The notes under the pieces are model-generated. The model was given only the letters and a program-made list of their open reading frames with translations, did not search any database and was not told the DNA's origin. A program made the position numbers and the translations under genes. 10,599 bases of DNA from Collinsella aerofaciens (GTDB taxonomy: Bacteria; Actinomycetota; Coriobacteriia; Coriobacteriales; Coriobacteriaceae). The stretch's first letter is position 1. Every line of letters begins with the position of its first letter. Below are positions 1 through 5,463 of this stretch, piece by piece. The stretch is from positions 1-10,599 of the forward strand of contig RPYR01000064.1 of assembly GCA_008671285.1 (NCBI GenBank), written 5' to 3'.

Positions 1-344
1 AGCTTCTCCTTGGCAGCCTCGGCGTCCTCCTTCTTGGCACCCTCGAGAACAGCCTTGGGAGCGCCCTCGACGACCTCCTTGGCCTCCTTCAGGCCAAGGT
101 TGGTGAGCTCACGGACGGCCTTGATGACCTGGATCTTGTTGTCGCCGAAGCCCTCGAGCACGACGTCAAACTCGGTCTTCTCCTCGGCCTCAGCAGCGCC
201 AGCAGCGGGAGCGGCGACAACAGCGGCAGGAGCAGCGGCGGAAACGCCGAAGGTGTCCTCGATAGCCTTAACGAGCTCGGAAGCCTCGAGAAGGGTCATT
301 TCCTTAAGAGCATCGATGATCTCATCGGTGGTAAGCTTAGCCAT
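1..344 (-). CDS. rplL: 50S ribosomal protein L7/L12, C-terminus cut by window edge
   Basis: L7/L12 forms the dimers of the ribosomal stalk. These dock on L10 and recruit the translational GTPases EF-Tu, EF-G, IF2 and RF3. Translation from ATG at 344 begins [20 protein letters not shown], the N-terminal dimerisation and L10-binding helices. An alanine/proline/glycine-rich hinge follows at about residues 40-55. The C-terminal globular domain then starts at [20 protein letters not shown] and includes [21 protein letters not shown], the factor-binding helix pair. The window holds 114 complete codons ending in [11 protein letters not shown], so only about ten residues of the usual 120-126 are missing. 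The start is set by AAAGGA a few bases upstream. It lies 102 bp downstream of rplJ in the conserved rplJ-rplL order and should share its transcript. The spacer carries small hairpins, which may help set the excess of L7/L12 over L10. Confidence 0.97.
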   Translation of the reverse strand, partial: MAKLTTDEIIDALKEMTLLEASELVKAIEDTFGVSAAAPAAVVAAPAAGAAEAEEKTEFDVVLEGFGDNKIQVIKAVRELTNLGLKEAKEVVEGAPKAVLEGAKKEDAEAAKEK

Positions 345-361
345 TTCTAAGTCCTTTCGGT

Positions 362-431
362 TTCCGTGTCTGTGCACGGAGATCAGTTAAAACACGGCGC
401 GAATGCGCCAGGGGTGCGGCGTTGCCGCCGC
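362..431 (-). promoter_or_regulatory. rplJ-rplL spacer with three small hairpins
   Basis: The 102-bp spacer can fold into three short stem-loops on the transcribed strand. The first is a 6-bp GC stem with a GCAA tetraloop (plus coordinates 416-421 with 426-431). The second is a 5-bp GGCGC/GCGCC stem with loop ATTC (396-400 with 405-409), followed by GTGTTTT, which resembles a weak terminator. The third is a 6-bp TCCGTG/CACGGA stem (362-367 with 374-379) just upstream of the rplL ribosome binding site. Partial termination or RNA processing between rplJ and rplL is known in other bacteria. The role here is inferred. Confidence 0.5.
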
Positions 432-446
432 GGGTGAAAACAGCGA

Positions 447-968
447 CTAGGCTGCCTTCTGCTCGGAGACCTGCTGGATCGAACGAGCGAGACCAGAGGA
501 AACGCCGTTGACGCAGACAGCGATGTCGCGAGCGAAACCGGAGATGAGACCGGCAATCTGGCCGAGAAGCTGATCCTTGGTGGGCAGCTCGGCGATAGCC
601 TTAACATCATCAGCGGAAACGGCCTTGCCGTCGGAGATACCGCCCTTGATCTCAAGGACGCCCTTGGACTTAGCGGAGAAGTCCTTAAGGGCCTTAGCGG
701 CCTCGACCGGCTCGGTCTCGTAGAACACATAAGCGACGGGGCCGGCGAGAATCTCGTCGATCTCGGGCTGCTCCTGGTTCTTGAGGGCGATCTTGACCAG
801 GTTGTTCTTGTAGACCTTCATCTCGGCGCCGCACTCGCGAAGCTGATGACGCAGCTCCTGAGCCTGCTTAACCGTCAGACCGTTGTAGTTGACGACGAAC
901 AGACCGGCGTTCTCGGCGATACGGGACTCGATCTCTGCAACCTTGTCGATTTTGTACTGCTGGGGCAT
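447..968 (-). CDS. rplJ: 50S ribosomal protein L10
   Basis: L10 is the base of the ribosomal stalk. It binds 23S rRNA with L11 and carries L7/L12 dimers on its C-terminal helix; with L12 it also binds its own mRNA leader to repress synthesis. The 173-residue product has the family length and the typical N-terminus (QQYKIDKVAEIESRIAENAGLFVVNYNGLTV broken by no gaps), then the RNA-binding segment LRHQLRECGAEMKVYKNNLVKIAL and the core LAGPVAYVFYETEPVEAAKAL. The C-terminal helix that holds L7/L12 spans about residues 135-173. ATG at 968 sits behind a strong GAGGAGGTG ribosome binding site. The usual upstream neighbours rplK-rplA are absent: upstream is a long regulated leader and then an unrelated aminotransferase, so rplJ-rplL is its own transcription unit. 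Confidence 0.97.
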   Translation of the reverse strand: MPQQYKIDKVAEIESRIAENAGLFVVNYNGLTVKQAQELRHQLRECGAEMKVYKNNLVKIALKNQEQPEIDEILAGPVAYVFYETEPVEAAKALKDFSAKSKGVLEIKGGISDGKAVSADDVKAIAELPTKDQLLGQIAGLISGFARDIAVCVNGVSSGLARSIQQVSEQKAA

Positions 969-1033
969 GAATTACACCTCCTCGAATTCTTTCCGGGCAC
1001 GGTCCGCCACAAGGACGTGACGGGGGCATGTCC

Positions 1034-1070
1034 AAAAAGAAAGCCCCCGCGCTGCATGAGCGACGGGGGC
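1034..1070 (-). terminator. Intrinsic terminator/attenuator in the rplJ leader
   Basis: On the minus strand, GCCCCCG (1070-1064) pairs with CGGGGGC (1049-1043). Past a one-base bulge, four more pairs close the loop (1059-1062 with 1050-1053). The stem is followed by TTTCTTTTT. This is a canonical intrinsic terminator, but it lies inside the leader about 65 nt before the rplJ start codon, so it acts as an attenuator. A second GCCCCCG at 1027-1021, just downstream, could compete for the same CGGGGGC. Confidence 0.85.
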
Positions 1071-1085
1071 GAGAAGACATATCTA

Positions 1086-1172
1086 CTCGACCACCTCAGC
1101 TGGCGGGATATCCCATTAAGCTCGCGGGTAAGACCCGTTTGCGCCGGCTGTCTCTGGCAGCGGATTCGTGCG
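1086..1172 (-). ncRNA. L10 leader (ribosomal protein autoregulatory element)
   Basis: The minus-strand leader contains blocks that match the L10 leader known from many bacteria. CCAGAGACAGCCGG lies near 1160-1145 and corresponds to the AGACAGUAGG-type block. GAGCTTAAT lies near 1123-1115 and corresponds to the conserved CUUAAU. CCGCCAGCTGAGGTGG lies near 1105-1090 and corresponds to the CCUACCGAGGU-type block. Between the first two is a small CGGGT-CTT-ACCCG hairpin. In characterised cases the L10-(L12)4 complex binds this fold and reduces expression of rplJ-rplL. Position between the promoter and the attenuator terminator fits that mechanism. Exact boundaries are approximate. Confidence 0.85.
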
Positions 1173-1184
1173 TGAACCGGAAGT

Positions 1185-1213
1185 ATTATGGCGGGGACCC
1201 CGGCGTCGGTCAA
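1185..1213 (-). promoter_or_regulatory. Promoter of rplJ-rplL
   Basis: On the minus strand TTGACC (1213-1208) is separated by exactly 17 bp from CATAAT (1190-1185), a good sigma-70 type promoter matching 5 of 6 bases in each hexamer. Transcription would start near 1178 and give a leader of about 210 nt containing the L10 leader and its terminator. The -35 hexamer lies in an arm of the large inverted repeat. Confidence 0.75.
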
Positions 1214-1419
1214 CGGACACGAGGATTCGTACACAAACCCTGCATACGCTCCGGTCCGAGGGGCCGGGTTGAGATTTTCGCTCGGTCAAGTCCTGGCTCG
1301 CACGAAGAGCACATTAAGTCCTCTTCGGCTCGCGCTGAATCTCCGAAAATCTCAACCCGGCCCCTCGGACCGGAGCTGCGGTAACTTTGCTACGAATCCT
1401 CGTGTCCGTTGAGCGACGC
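1203..1419. repeat. Large near-perfect inverted repeat overlapping the rplJ promoter
   Basis: Outer arms 1211-1231 and 1391-1411 are perfectly complementary over 21 bp. With a single mismatch they extend outward to 1203 and 1419. Inner arms 1248-1280 and 1344-1376 are perfect over 33 bp. Between these stems the two sides are unpaired (16 and 14 nt). The centre holds a further 7-bp stem, 1303-1309 with 1321-1327, around an 11-nt loop. Weaker similarity continues outward to TTATG at 1186-1190 and CATAA at 1428-1432. No transposase or recombinase gene lies within or next to it. Transcribed from the aminotransferase side, the stems could also stop readthrough into rplJ, but there is no T-tract. 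Function unknown. Confidence 0.9.
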
Positions 1420-1471
1420 GCCCCACGCATAACCCTTATGTCGGTGGGCTGATGTGTTGCGTCCCGTTGGG

Positions 1472-2608
1472 CTATAAGATTGAAACGAAGGTTGACAGGC
1501 GGTGGAGACCTTCGTCCAGATTTTTGCCGGAGACGCAGTAGCTTAGGCGGATGTGGCCTTCGGTTCCGAAACAGTCGCCCGGGACTAGGGCTACGTTTGC
1601 CTCTTTGATGGCTTTGATGCAGAAGTCTTCGCTGGTTAGGCCGAACTTTTTGATGCTTGGGAAAGTGTAGAAGGCTCCTGCGGGCTCTACTACGTCGAGG
1701 CCCATGGCGTCTAAGGCTGCGAGTACGCGTTCGCGGCGGGCTCGGTAGACTTTGAGCATGGGGGTTGGGTCGACGGTCAGGGCTCGGGCTGCGGCGTCCA
1801 TTTCGAAGGAGACGGCACTCGATACTAAGTATTGGTGAGCCTTGGCGATCTCGGCGATGACGGGTGCCGCTGCCGCGAGCCAGCCCAGGCGCCAGCCGGT
1901 CATGGACCAGGGCTTGGAGAAGCTCTCGATGACGACCGTCTGCTCACGCAGCTCCGGGTGACGCTGGGCCAAGCGCTCGTAGCCATCCACATAGACCAGG
2001 CGGTTGTATACGTCGTCGCAGACCACGTAGATGCCTGCCTGCTCTGCCACGCGTGCCACGGCGTCGAGCGATGCCGCGTCGAGGATGCAACCCGTAGGAT
2101 TGTTGGGCGAGCAGATGACGATGGCCTTGGTCGCCGGCGTCACGCAAGCACGAAGCGCATCCTCGTCAATCTGAAATTGCGCAGGCTCCGTATCCAAAAA
2201 GACTGCTTTGGCGTGGTTGGCCACGACGATGCTTTCGTACAGGCCAAAGGCCGGCGTGGGAATAATGACCTCGTCGCCGGGGTTGAGCATAGCCATGAAT
2301 GTTGCCGACAGTGCCTCGGTCGCACCGTCGGTCAGGATGACCTCATCGGCGGAAAACGCCAGGCCCGCGTCCCCCATGTAGGCAGATAACGCCTCACGCA
2401 GGGCGGGGCGACCGTTGTTGGGCGGATAGTGCGTGTCACCGCGGCCCAACGAAGCAGTCACCTCGGCGCTAATCACATCGGGCGTGGGAAAATCGGGCTC
2501 GCCGAGCGCGAGCGCGATGCACCCCGGGTGCTGGGCGGCGAGCGCATTGATCCGGCGGATACCGGAGGGCTTGAGCGTGGCAAGCGAGGTATTCATGGGC
2601 AGACGCAT
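1472..2608 (-). CDS. PLP-dependent aminotransferase, class I/II
   Basis: This enzyme should transfer an amino group between an amino acid and a 2-oxo acid using pyridoxal phosphate in the cytoplasm. The family of aspartate/aromatic aminotransferases (AatA/PatA-like, fold type I) is clear, but the substrate cannot be read from sequence. Visible landmarks in the 378 residues are the N-terminal LALGEPDFPTP, the SPNNPTG motif with cofactor-contacting N170, CDDVYNRLVY with D198 and Y201, the Schiff-base lysine K232 in ESFSKPWSMTGWRLGW, and the carboxylate-binding arginine R354 in HIRLSYC. Length is normal. The ATG at 2608 is supported by GAAAGGA a few bases upstream; M5 is an alternative. It is divergent from the plus-strand gene starting at 2702. 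Leucine codons TTA and CTA cluster in the last 120 codons, unlike the rest of the gene. Confidence 0.93.
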   Translation of the reverse strand: MRLPMNTSLATLKPSGIRRINALAAQHPGCIALALGEPDFPTPDVISAEVTASLGRGDTHYPPNNGRPALREALSAYMGDAGLAFSADEVILTDGATEALSATFMAMLNPGDEVIIPTPAFGLYESIVVANHAKAVFLDTEPAQFQIDEDALRACVTPATKAIVICSPNNPTGCILDAASLDAVARVAEQAGIYVVCDDVYNRLVYVDGYERLAQRHPELREQTVVIESFSKPWSMTGWRLGWLAAAAPVIAEIAKAHQYLVSSAVSFEMDAAARALTVDPTPMLKVYRARRERVLAALDAMGLDVVEPAGAFYTFPSIKKFGLTSEDFCIKAIKEANVALVPGDCFGTEGHIRLSYCVSGKNLDEGLHRLSTFVSIL

Positions 2609-2701
2609 GGCGTTCCTTTCGTAAGGGTTGCACTAGGATAGCGCGGCGAGGCGCCGCCAGACGGTGTAACCTAAACGGAAACGAGCCGGAAAGGAGATGG
2701 C

Positions 2702-3364
2702 ATGGAGACGATCGCGCGCGGCGATAAGCCCAAAACGCTGCAAACTATTGCGTATATCAGTATTCCCAATAGCGCCGATCTTGAGTTTTTGCTCTGGGAC
2801 CTGCAGGATGCCATCGCCGCCTATGCTCAACTTTCCGGCACCGCACTCCCCCGCCCAGTCGACTTGAAGGCGGATGATGCCGACGGCGTTGCCGATGGCA
2901 TCGTGCTGGCCATTGAAGATATGGCTGACGATGAGACGTTGACTGCTATCGAGCAGGCGCTTGAGCGCTTTGGCGGTACGGGAACGCGTGTCTATGCCGT
3001 GATCCGAGCCGCACGACAGGGCGCTGAACAGGCGTGTGGGACCGCCGTTCGTCTGCACAAGGTATGCGAGCGCCATGACCAATTGTGGTGTGGCGGCGTT
3101 GCCATCTGCGCCGGCAGCGGCATTGCGGCGCTTCGTCGCTCTCCGCGCATGGGACTCTTGCGCCGACCTTTTTCGGAAGCGATGGATAAGCTTGTGGGCG
3201 CTGTGCGCATGGGCTGCTCCGTCGAGCATGCACAGCGACTTGGCGGCGGCAATGCCGCCAACGTCGGCACCGACGGCATGGTTTGCGCCGAGCCAGCCGT
3301 GCCCGCGCCGATCTGGCGAGGCGTTCTGAAACGTCTGGGCGCCCACGCTCAAACAAAAATCTAA
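2702..3364 (+). CDS. Conserved hypothetical protein, possible flavodoxin-like fold
   Basis: I do not recognise this 220-residue protein with certainty. It has no signal peptide or membrane segment. The pattern of predicted strands and helices (IAYISIP, DGIVLAIEDM, GTRVYAVIRA, LWCGGVAICAGSGI) alternates like a flavodoxin-like alpha/beta fold. The C-terminal stretch with SPRMGLLRRPFSEAMDKLVGAVRMG recalls uncharacterised NAD(P)H-dependent FMN reductase/flavodoxin relatives; this is a weak impression, not an assignment. The ATG at 2702 follows AAAGGAGATGGC, a good ribosome binding site. It is the only gene on the plus strand here, divergent from the aminotransferase with 93 bp between starts. Its stop codon is one base from the stop of the convergent glycosylase gene, in AT-rich sequence. 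Confidence 0.85.
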   Translation: METIARGDKPKTLQTIAYISIPNSADLEFLLWDLQDAIAAYAQLSGTALPRPVDLKADDADGVADGIVLAIEDMADDETLTAIEQALERFGGTGTRVYAVIRAARQGAEQACGTAVRLHKVCERHDQLWCGGVAICAGSGIAALRRSPRMGLLRRPFSEAMDKLVGAVRMGCSVEHAQRLGGGNAANVGTDGMVCAEPAVPAPIWRGVLKRLGAHAQTKI

Positions 3365-3365
3365 A

Positions 3366-3929
3366 TTAAATAACAGCCCAGTCAACGGCTTCGTGCCAAC
3401 GCTCGACAAGCCGCTCCAAACGCCACGCCGCGTTGGCAGGACTCGTCGACGGCAGCACGATGGCGGGTAGCCCCGTCCGCTCTTGTAGATAGCGTTTGTA
3501 GAGTCGCCCTGCCGTACCGCCGTTACAGACAACGACCTCGATCGGCGCGGCATCGGTAATGCGCTCGATATGTGCCGGCACAACGTTACGGATGCTCGCG
3601 TCGCTCGAGCCCTTAATGTCGCAGCGCGCGAGCCCATCCCACAGGGCCACGCCGCCGTTCAGCAGCATGGCCCGCTTGGCGGCAATGGAGGCATCGAGCG
3701 TCGCGGGCTCACCGCTTGCCAAAGGATCGCCCTCGTTGGGCGGCACAGGCATACCGAGGCACGTGGCCATCACACGCCAAAAGCGATTCTGAGGGTTGCC
3801 GTAATAATAGGCATTGGCGCGCGAAAGCACCGAGGGAAACGACCCGAGCACCAAAACGCGCGAGTGCTGGTCGAACACAGGCTCAAACCCATGCTCAATA
3901 TGTTGATAGCCCTCGTCCGGCGCTGTCAT
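3366..3929 (-). CDS. DNA-deoxyinosine glycosylase (UDG superfamily, HDG family)
   Basis: The product resembles the hypoxanthine-DNA glycosylase branch (family 6) of the uracil-DNA glycosylase superfamily. Characterised members excise hypoxanthine, the deamination product of adenine, to start base excision repair. The 187 residues carry the family landmarks in order: VLGSFPSVLSR at 27-37, AYYYGNPQNRFWRVMA at 40-55, VALWDGLARCDIKGSSDASIRN at 94-115, VVCNGGTAGRLYKR at 133-146 and VLPSTSPANAAW at 158-169, the last corresponding to the minor-groove loop region. Length is normal and there is no export signal. ATG at 3929 starts 3 bp after the amylase stop codon, with only a weak GAGG upstream, so it is probably translated by coupling with the amylase gene. 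Substrate is inferred from family, not shown. Confidence 0.9.
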   Translation of the reverse strand: MTAPDEGYQHIEHGFEPVFDQHSRVLVLGSFPSVLSRANAYYYGNPQNRFWRVMATCLGMPVPPNEGDPLASGEPATLDASIAAKRAMLLNGGVALWDGLARCDIKGSSDASIRNVVPAHIERITDAAPIEVVVCNGGTAGRLYKRYLQERTGLPAIVLPSTSPANAAWRLERLVERWHEAVDWAVI

Positions 3930-3932
3930 GAT

Positions 3933-5309
3933 CTAGGCCCTCAACAGATAGCGCACCTCGTAGGGCGCAAGCTCAAGGGTACCCGTCAGCTCGACCGTGG
4001 GCGCATCGTCGGCAAGCAGGTCGACGAAGGAGCCGTTGAGTTCGCCAGCGCCAAAGGCGTAAGGCTCACCCACGGCATTCACCGCCACGAGTACCGTCGC
4101 GCCGTCACAGGCGCGCTCGAACAGCAGCTGCTTGTTCTGGATCACCACGTTGCGATAGGCACCGTAGTTGAGAGCACGGGCAGCCGCGTCGTCGGCCGAG
4201 CGAAGGTGTGCGAGTTGCGTGATGAACGCCGTCAGCTCGTTGGGCGCAGGCTCATCGAGCGCGGGGCGCAGCGCCCAGTCGCCATCGGGGCCGCCCTTTT
4301 CGCCAGCAATTCCCCACTCGCTGCCACAGTAGACGCACGGGATGCCTGGCATGCCAAAGAGCATGCCGTAGGCGGGACGCAGGCACGACTTGTCGGTGAG
4401 GATGCTCGCCAGGCGCGGCACATCGTGGTTGTCGACAAACGACAGCAGATGTTTGCCGCGGTAGATGCACCAGGGGTCGCCGCCAAACTGACGGTGCAGC
4501 GAATGGGCGATCTCGAACATGTTGACCGAGTTAAAGCTGGAGTACAGGCCCTTGTAGCACTCGTAGTTGGTGCAGGAGTCGAGCATCTCGTCGTTGACGA
4601 TTTGGCTGTAGTCGCCGTGGAGCGTCTCGCCGATCAGCACAAAGTCGGGCTTGAGCTCACGGGTAAAAGCGTGCAGGCGGCGCATAAAGTCGCGGTCGAG
4701 CATATAGGCAACGTCCAGGCGCAGGCCGTCGACGCCAAAGACCTCGGCCCAGCGGCGCACGGACTCGAGCAGGTAATCGACCACGGCGGGGTTTTGCAGG
4801 TTGAGCTTCACGAGCTCAAAATGGCCTTCCCAGCCCTCGTACCAAAAGCCGTCGCCGTAGCACGAGTCGCCATCAAAGCTGATGTGGAACCAGTCCTTGT
4901 AGGGCGAGTCCCACTTACGCTCCTGCACATCGCGGAAGGCCCAAAAGCCACGGCCGACATGGTTGAAGACGGCGTCGAGCACCACGCGGATGCCGTGGGC
5001 ATGCAGTGTCTCGCACACGGCGGCAAAGTCGGCATCCCCACCCAAGCGACGGTCGATGTGGCGCAGGCTGCGCGTGTCGTAGCCGTGGCTATCGGACTCG
5101 AGCGGCGGGTTGATGAGCACAGCGCCAATACCGAGTTCCTGCAGGTAGTCGGCCCATTGGGCGATCTTCATGATGGGAGCGTCGGGATTGGGCGCGGCGT
5201 TGGCAACCTGGGCGAGCTCGTCCTCGGCAACGGGCGCGGCATTCTCGTGCGGAGCTCCGCAAAAGCCCAGCGGATAGATCTGATAGAACGTCGTCTCGTA
5301 TGCCCACAT
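3933..5309 (-). CDS. GH13 alpha-amylase family glycosidase, cytoplasmic
   Basis: This retaining alpha-glucan hydrolase or transglycosidase of family GH13 should act on maltodextrins inside the cell, since it has no signal peptide or surface anchor. The four GH13 signature regions are all present in the 458-residue protein: LDAVFNH at 111-117, GLRLDVAYM at 195-203 with nucleophile D199, LIGETLH at 225-231 with acid/base E228, and FVDNHD at 291-296 with the stabilising D296. The (beta/alpha)8 barrel starts at TTFYQIYPLGFCG, with no N-terminal carbohydrate module, and a beta domain closes the C-terminus with APYEVRYLL. The start at 5309 is preferred because GGGAGG lies 7 bases upstream and the barrel begins there; a longer frame to 5429 would run into a palindrome and lacks a ribosome binding site. 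Specificity (alpha-amylase, maltogenic, neopullulanase-like) cannot be decided. Confidence 0.93.
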   Translation of the reverse strand: MWAYETTFYQIYPLGFCGAPHENAAPVAEDELAQVANAAPNPDAPIMKIAQWADYLQELGIGAVLINPPLESDSHGYDTRSLRHIDRRLGGDADFAAVCETLHAHGIRVVLDAVFNHVGRGFWAFRDVQERKWDSPYKDWFHISFDGDSCYGDGFWYEGWEGHFELVKLNLQNPAVVDYLLESVRRWAEVFGVDGLRLDVAYMLDRDFMRRLHAFTRELKPDFVLIGETLHGDYSQIVNDEMLDSCTNYECYKGLYSSFNSVNMFEIAHSLHRQFGGDPWCIYRGKHLLSFVDNHDVPRLASILTDKSCLRPAYGMLFGMPGIPCVYCGSEWGIAGEKGGPDGDWALRPALDEPAPNELTAFITQLAHLRSADDAAARALNYGAYRNVVIQNKQLLFERACDGATVLVAVNAVGEPYAFGAGELNGSFVDLLADDAPTVELTGTLELAPYEVRYLLRA

Positions 5310-5345
5310 AACAGCCTCCCAGAAATCCTTCACGCAACGCCACCC

Positions 5346-5351
5346 ATTGTA
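5346..5351 (-). promoter_or_regulatory. Candidate -10 element for the amylase-glycosylase pair
   Basis: TACAAT on the minus strand matches 5 of 6 positions of the -10 consensus and would place the transcript start about 30 nt before the amylase ATG. No good -35 hexamer is seen at the expected spacing, so this is tentative. Confidence 0.35.
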
Positions 5352-5381
5352 TGCCCAGCTTGTATCCTCTTCCCCAAAATA

Positions 5382-5448
5382 AGTTGCGGTGGAATAGTTC
5401 CTGCTTGGGTCTTCAGAGGCCTTAAACAAGAACTATTCCACCGCAACT
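5382..5448 (-). terminator. 19-bp perfect inverted repeat, probable terminator after the MFS gene
   Basis: Arms 5382-5400 and 5430-5448 are perfectly complementary over 19 bp (AGTTGCGGTGGAATAGTTC and its complement), separated by 29 bases that can pair partly. On the minus strand the stem is followed by TATTTTGG, so it could end transcription of the MFS gene 16 bp upstream. The loop is long for a classical terminator. A near copy of one half occurs at 9608-9622, which suggests it belongs to a dispersed repeat family. Confidence 0.6.
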
Positions 5449-5463
5449 GATGAGGGGATGTGG

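Noticed and set aside
1028..1412. Plus-strand open frames of 74-118 codons across the rplJ leader and palindrome
   Set aside because: They cover RNA structures and inverted repeats, lack ribosome binding sites and have no protein-like composition.
1203..1419. Invertible promoter (phase variation) at the large inverted repeat
   Set aside because: The -35 hexamer lies in the repeated arm itself, so inversion would leave the promoter unchanged. No recombinase gene is nearby.
5310..5429. Longer N-terminus for the GH13 enzyme, starting at 5429
   Set aside because: The extra 40 residues run through one arm of the 19-bp palindrome region and have no ribosome binding site, whereas the start at 5309 has GGGAGG and matches the barrel start.
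3570..5450. A 626-codon open frame on the plus strand
   Set aside because: It lies antisense to the GH13 gene and the glycosylase, which carry complete catalytic motifs. Long antisense frames are expected from high-GC codon bias, and its translation resembles no protein.
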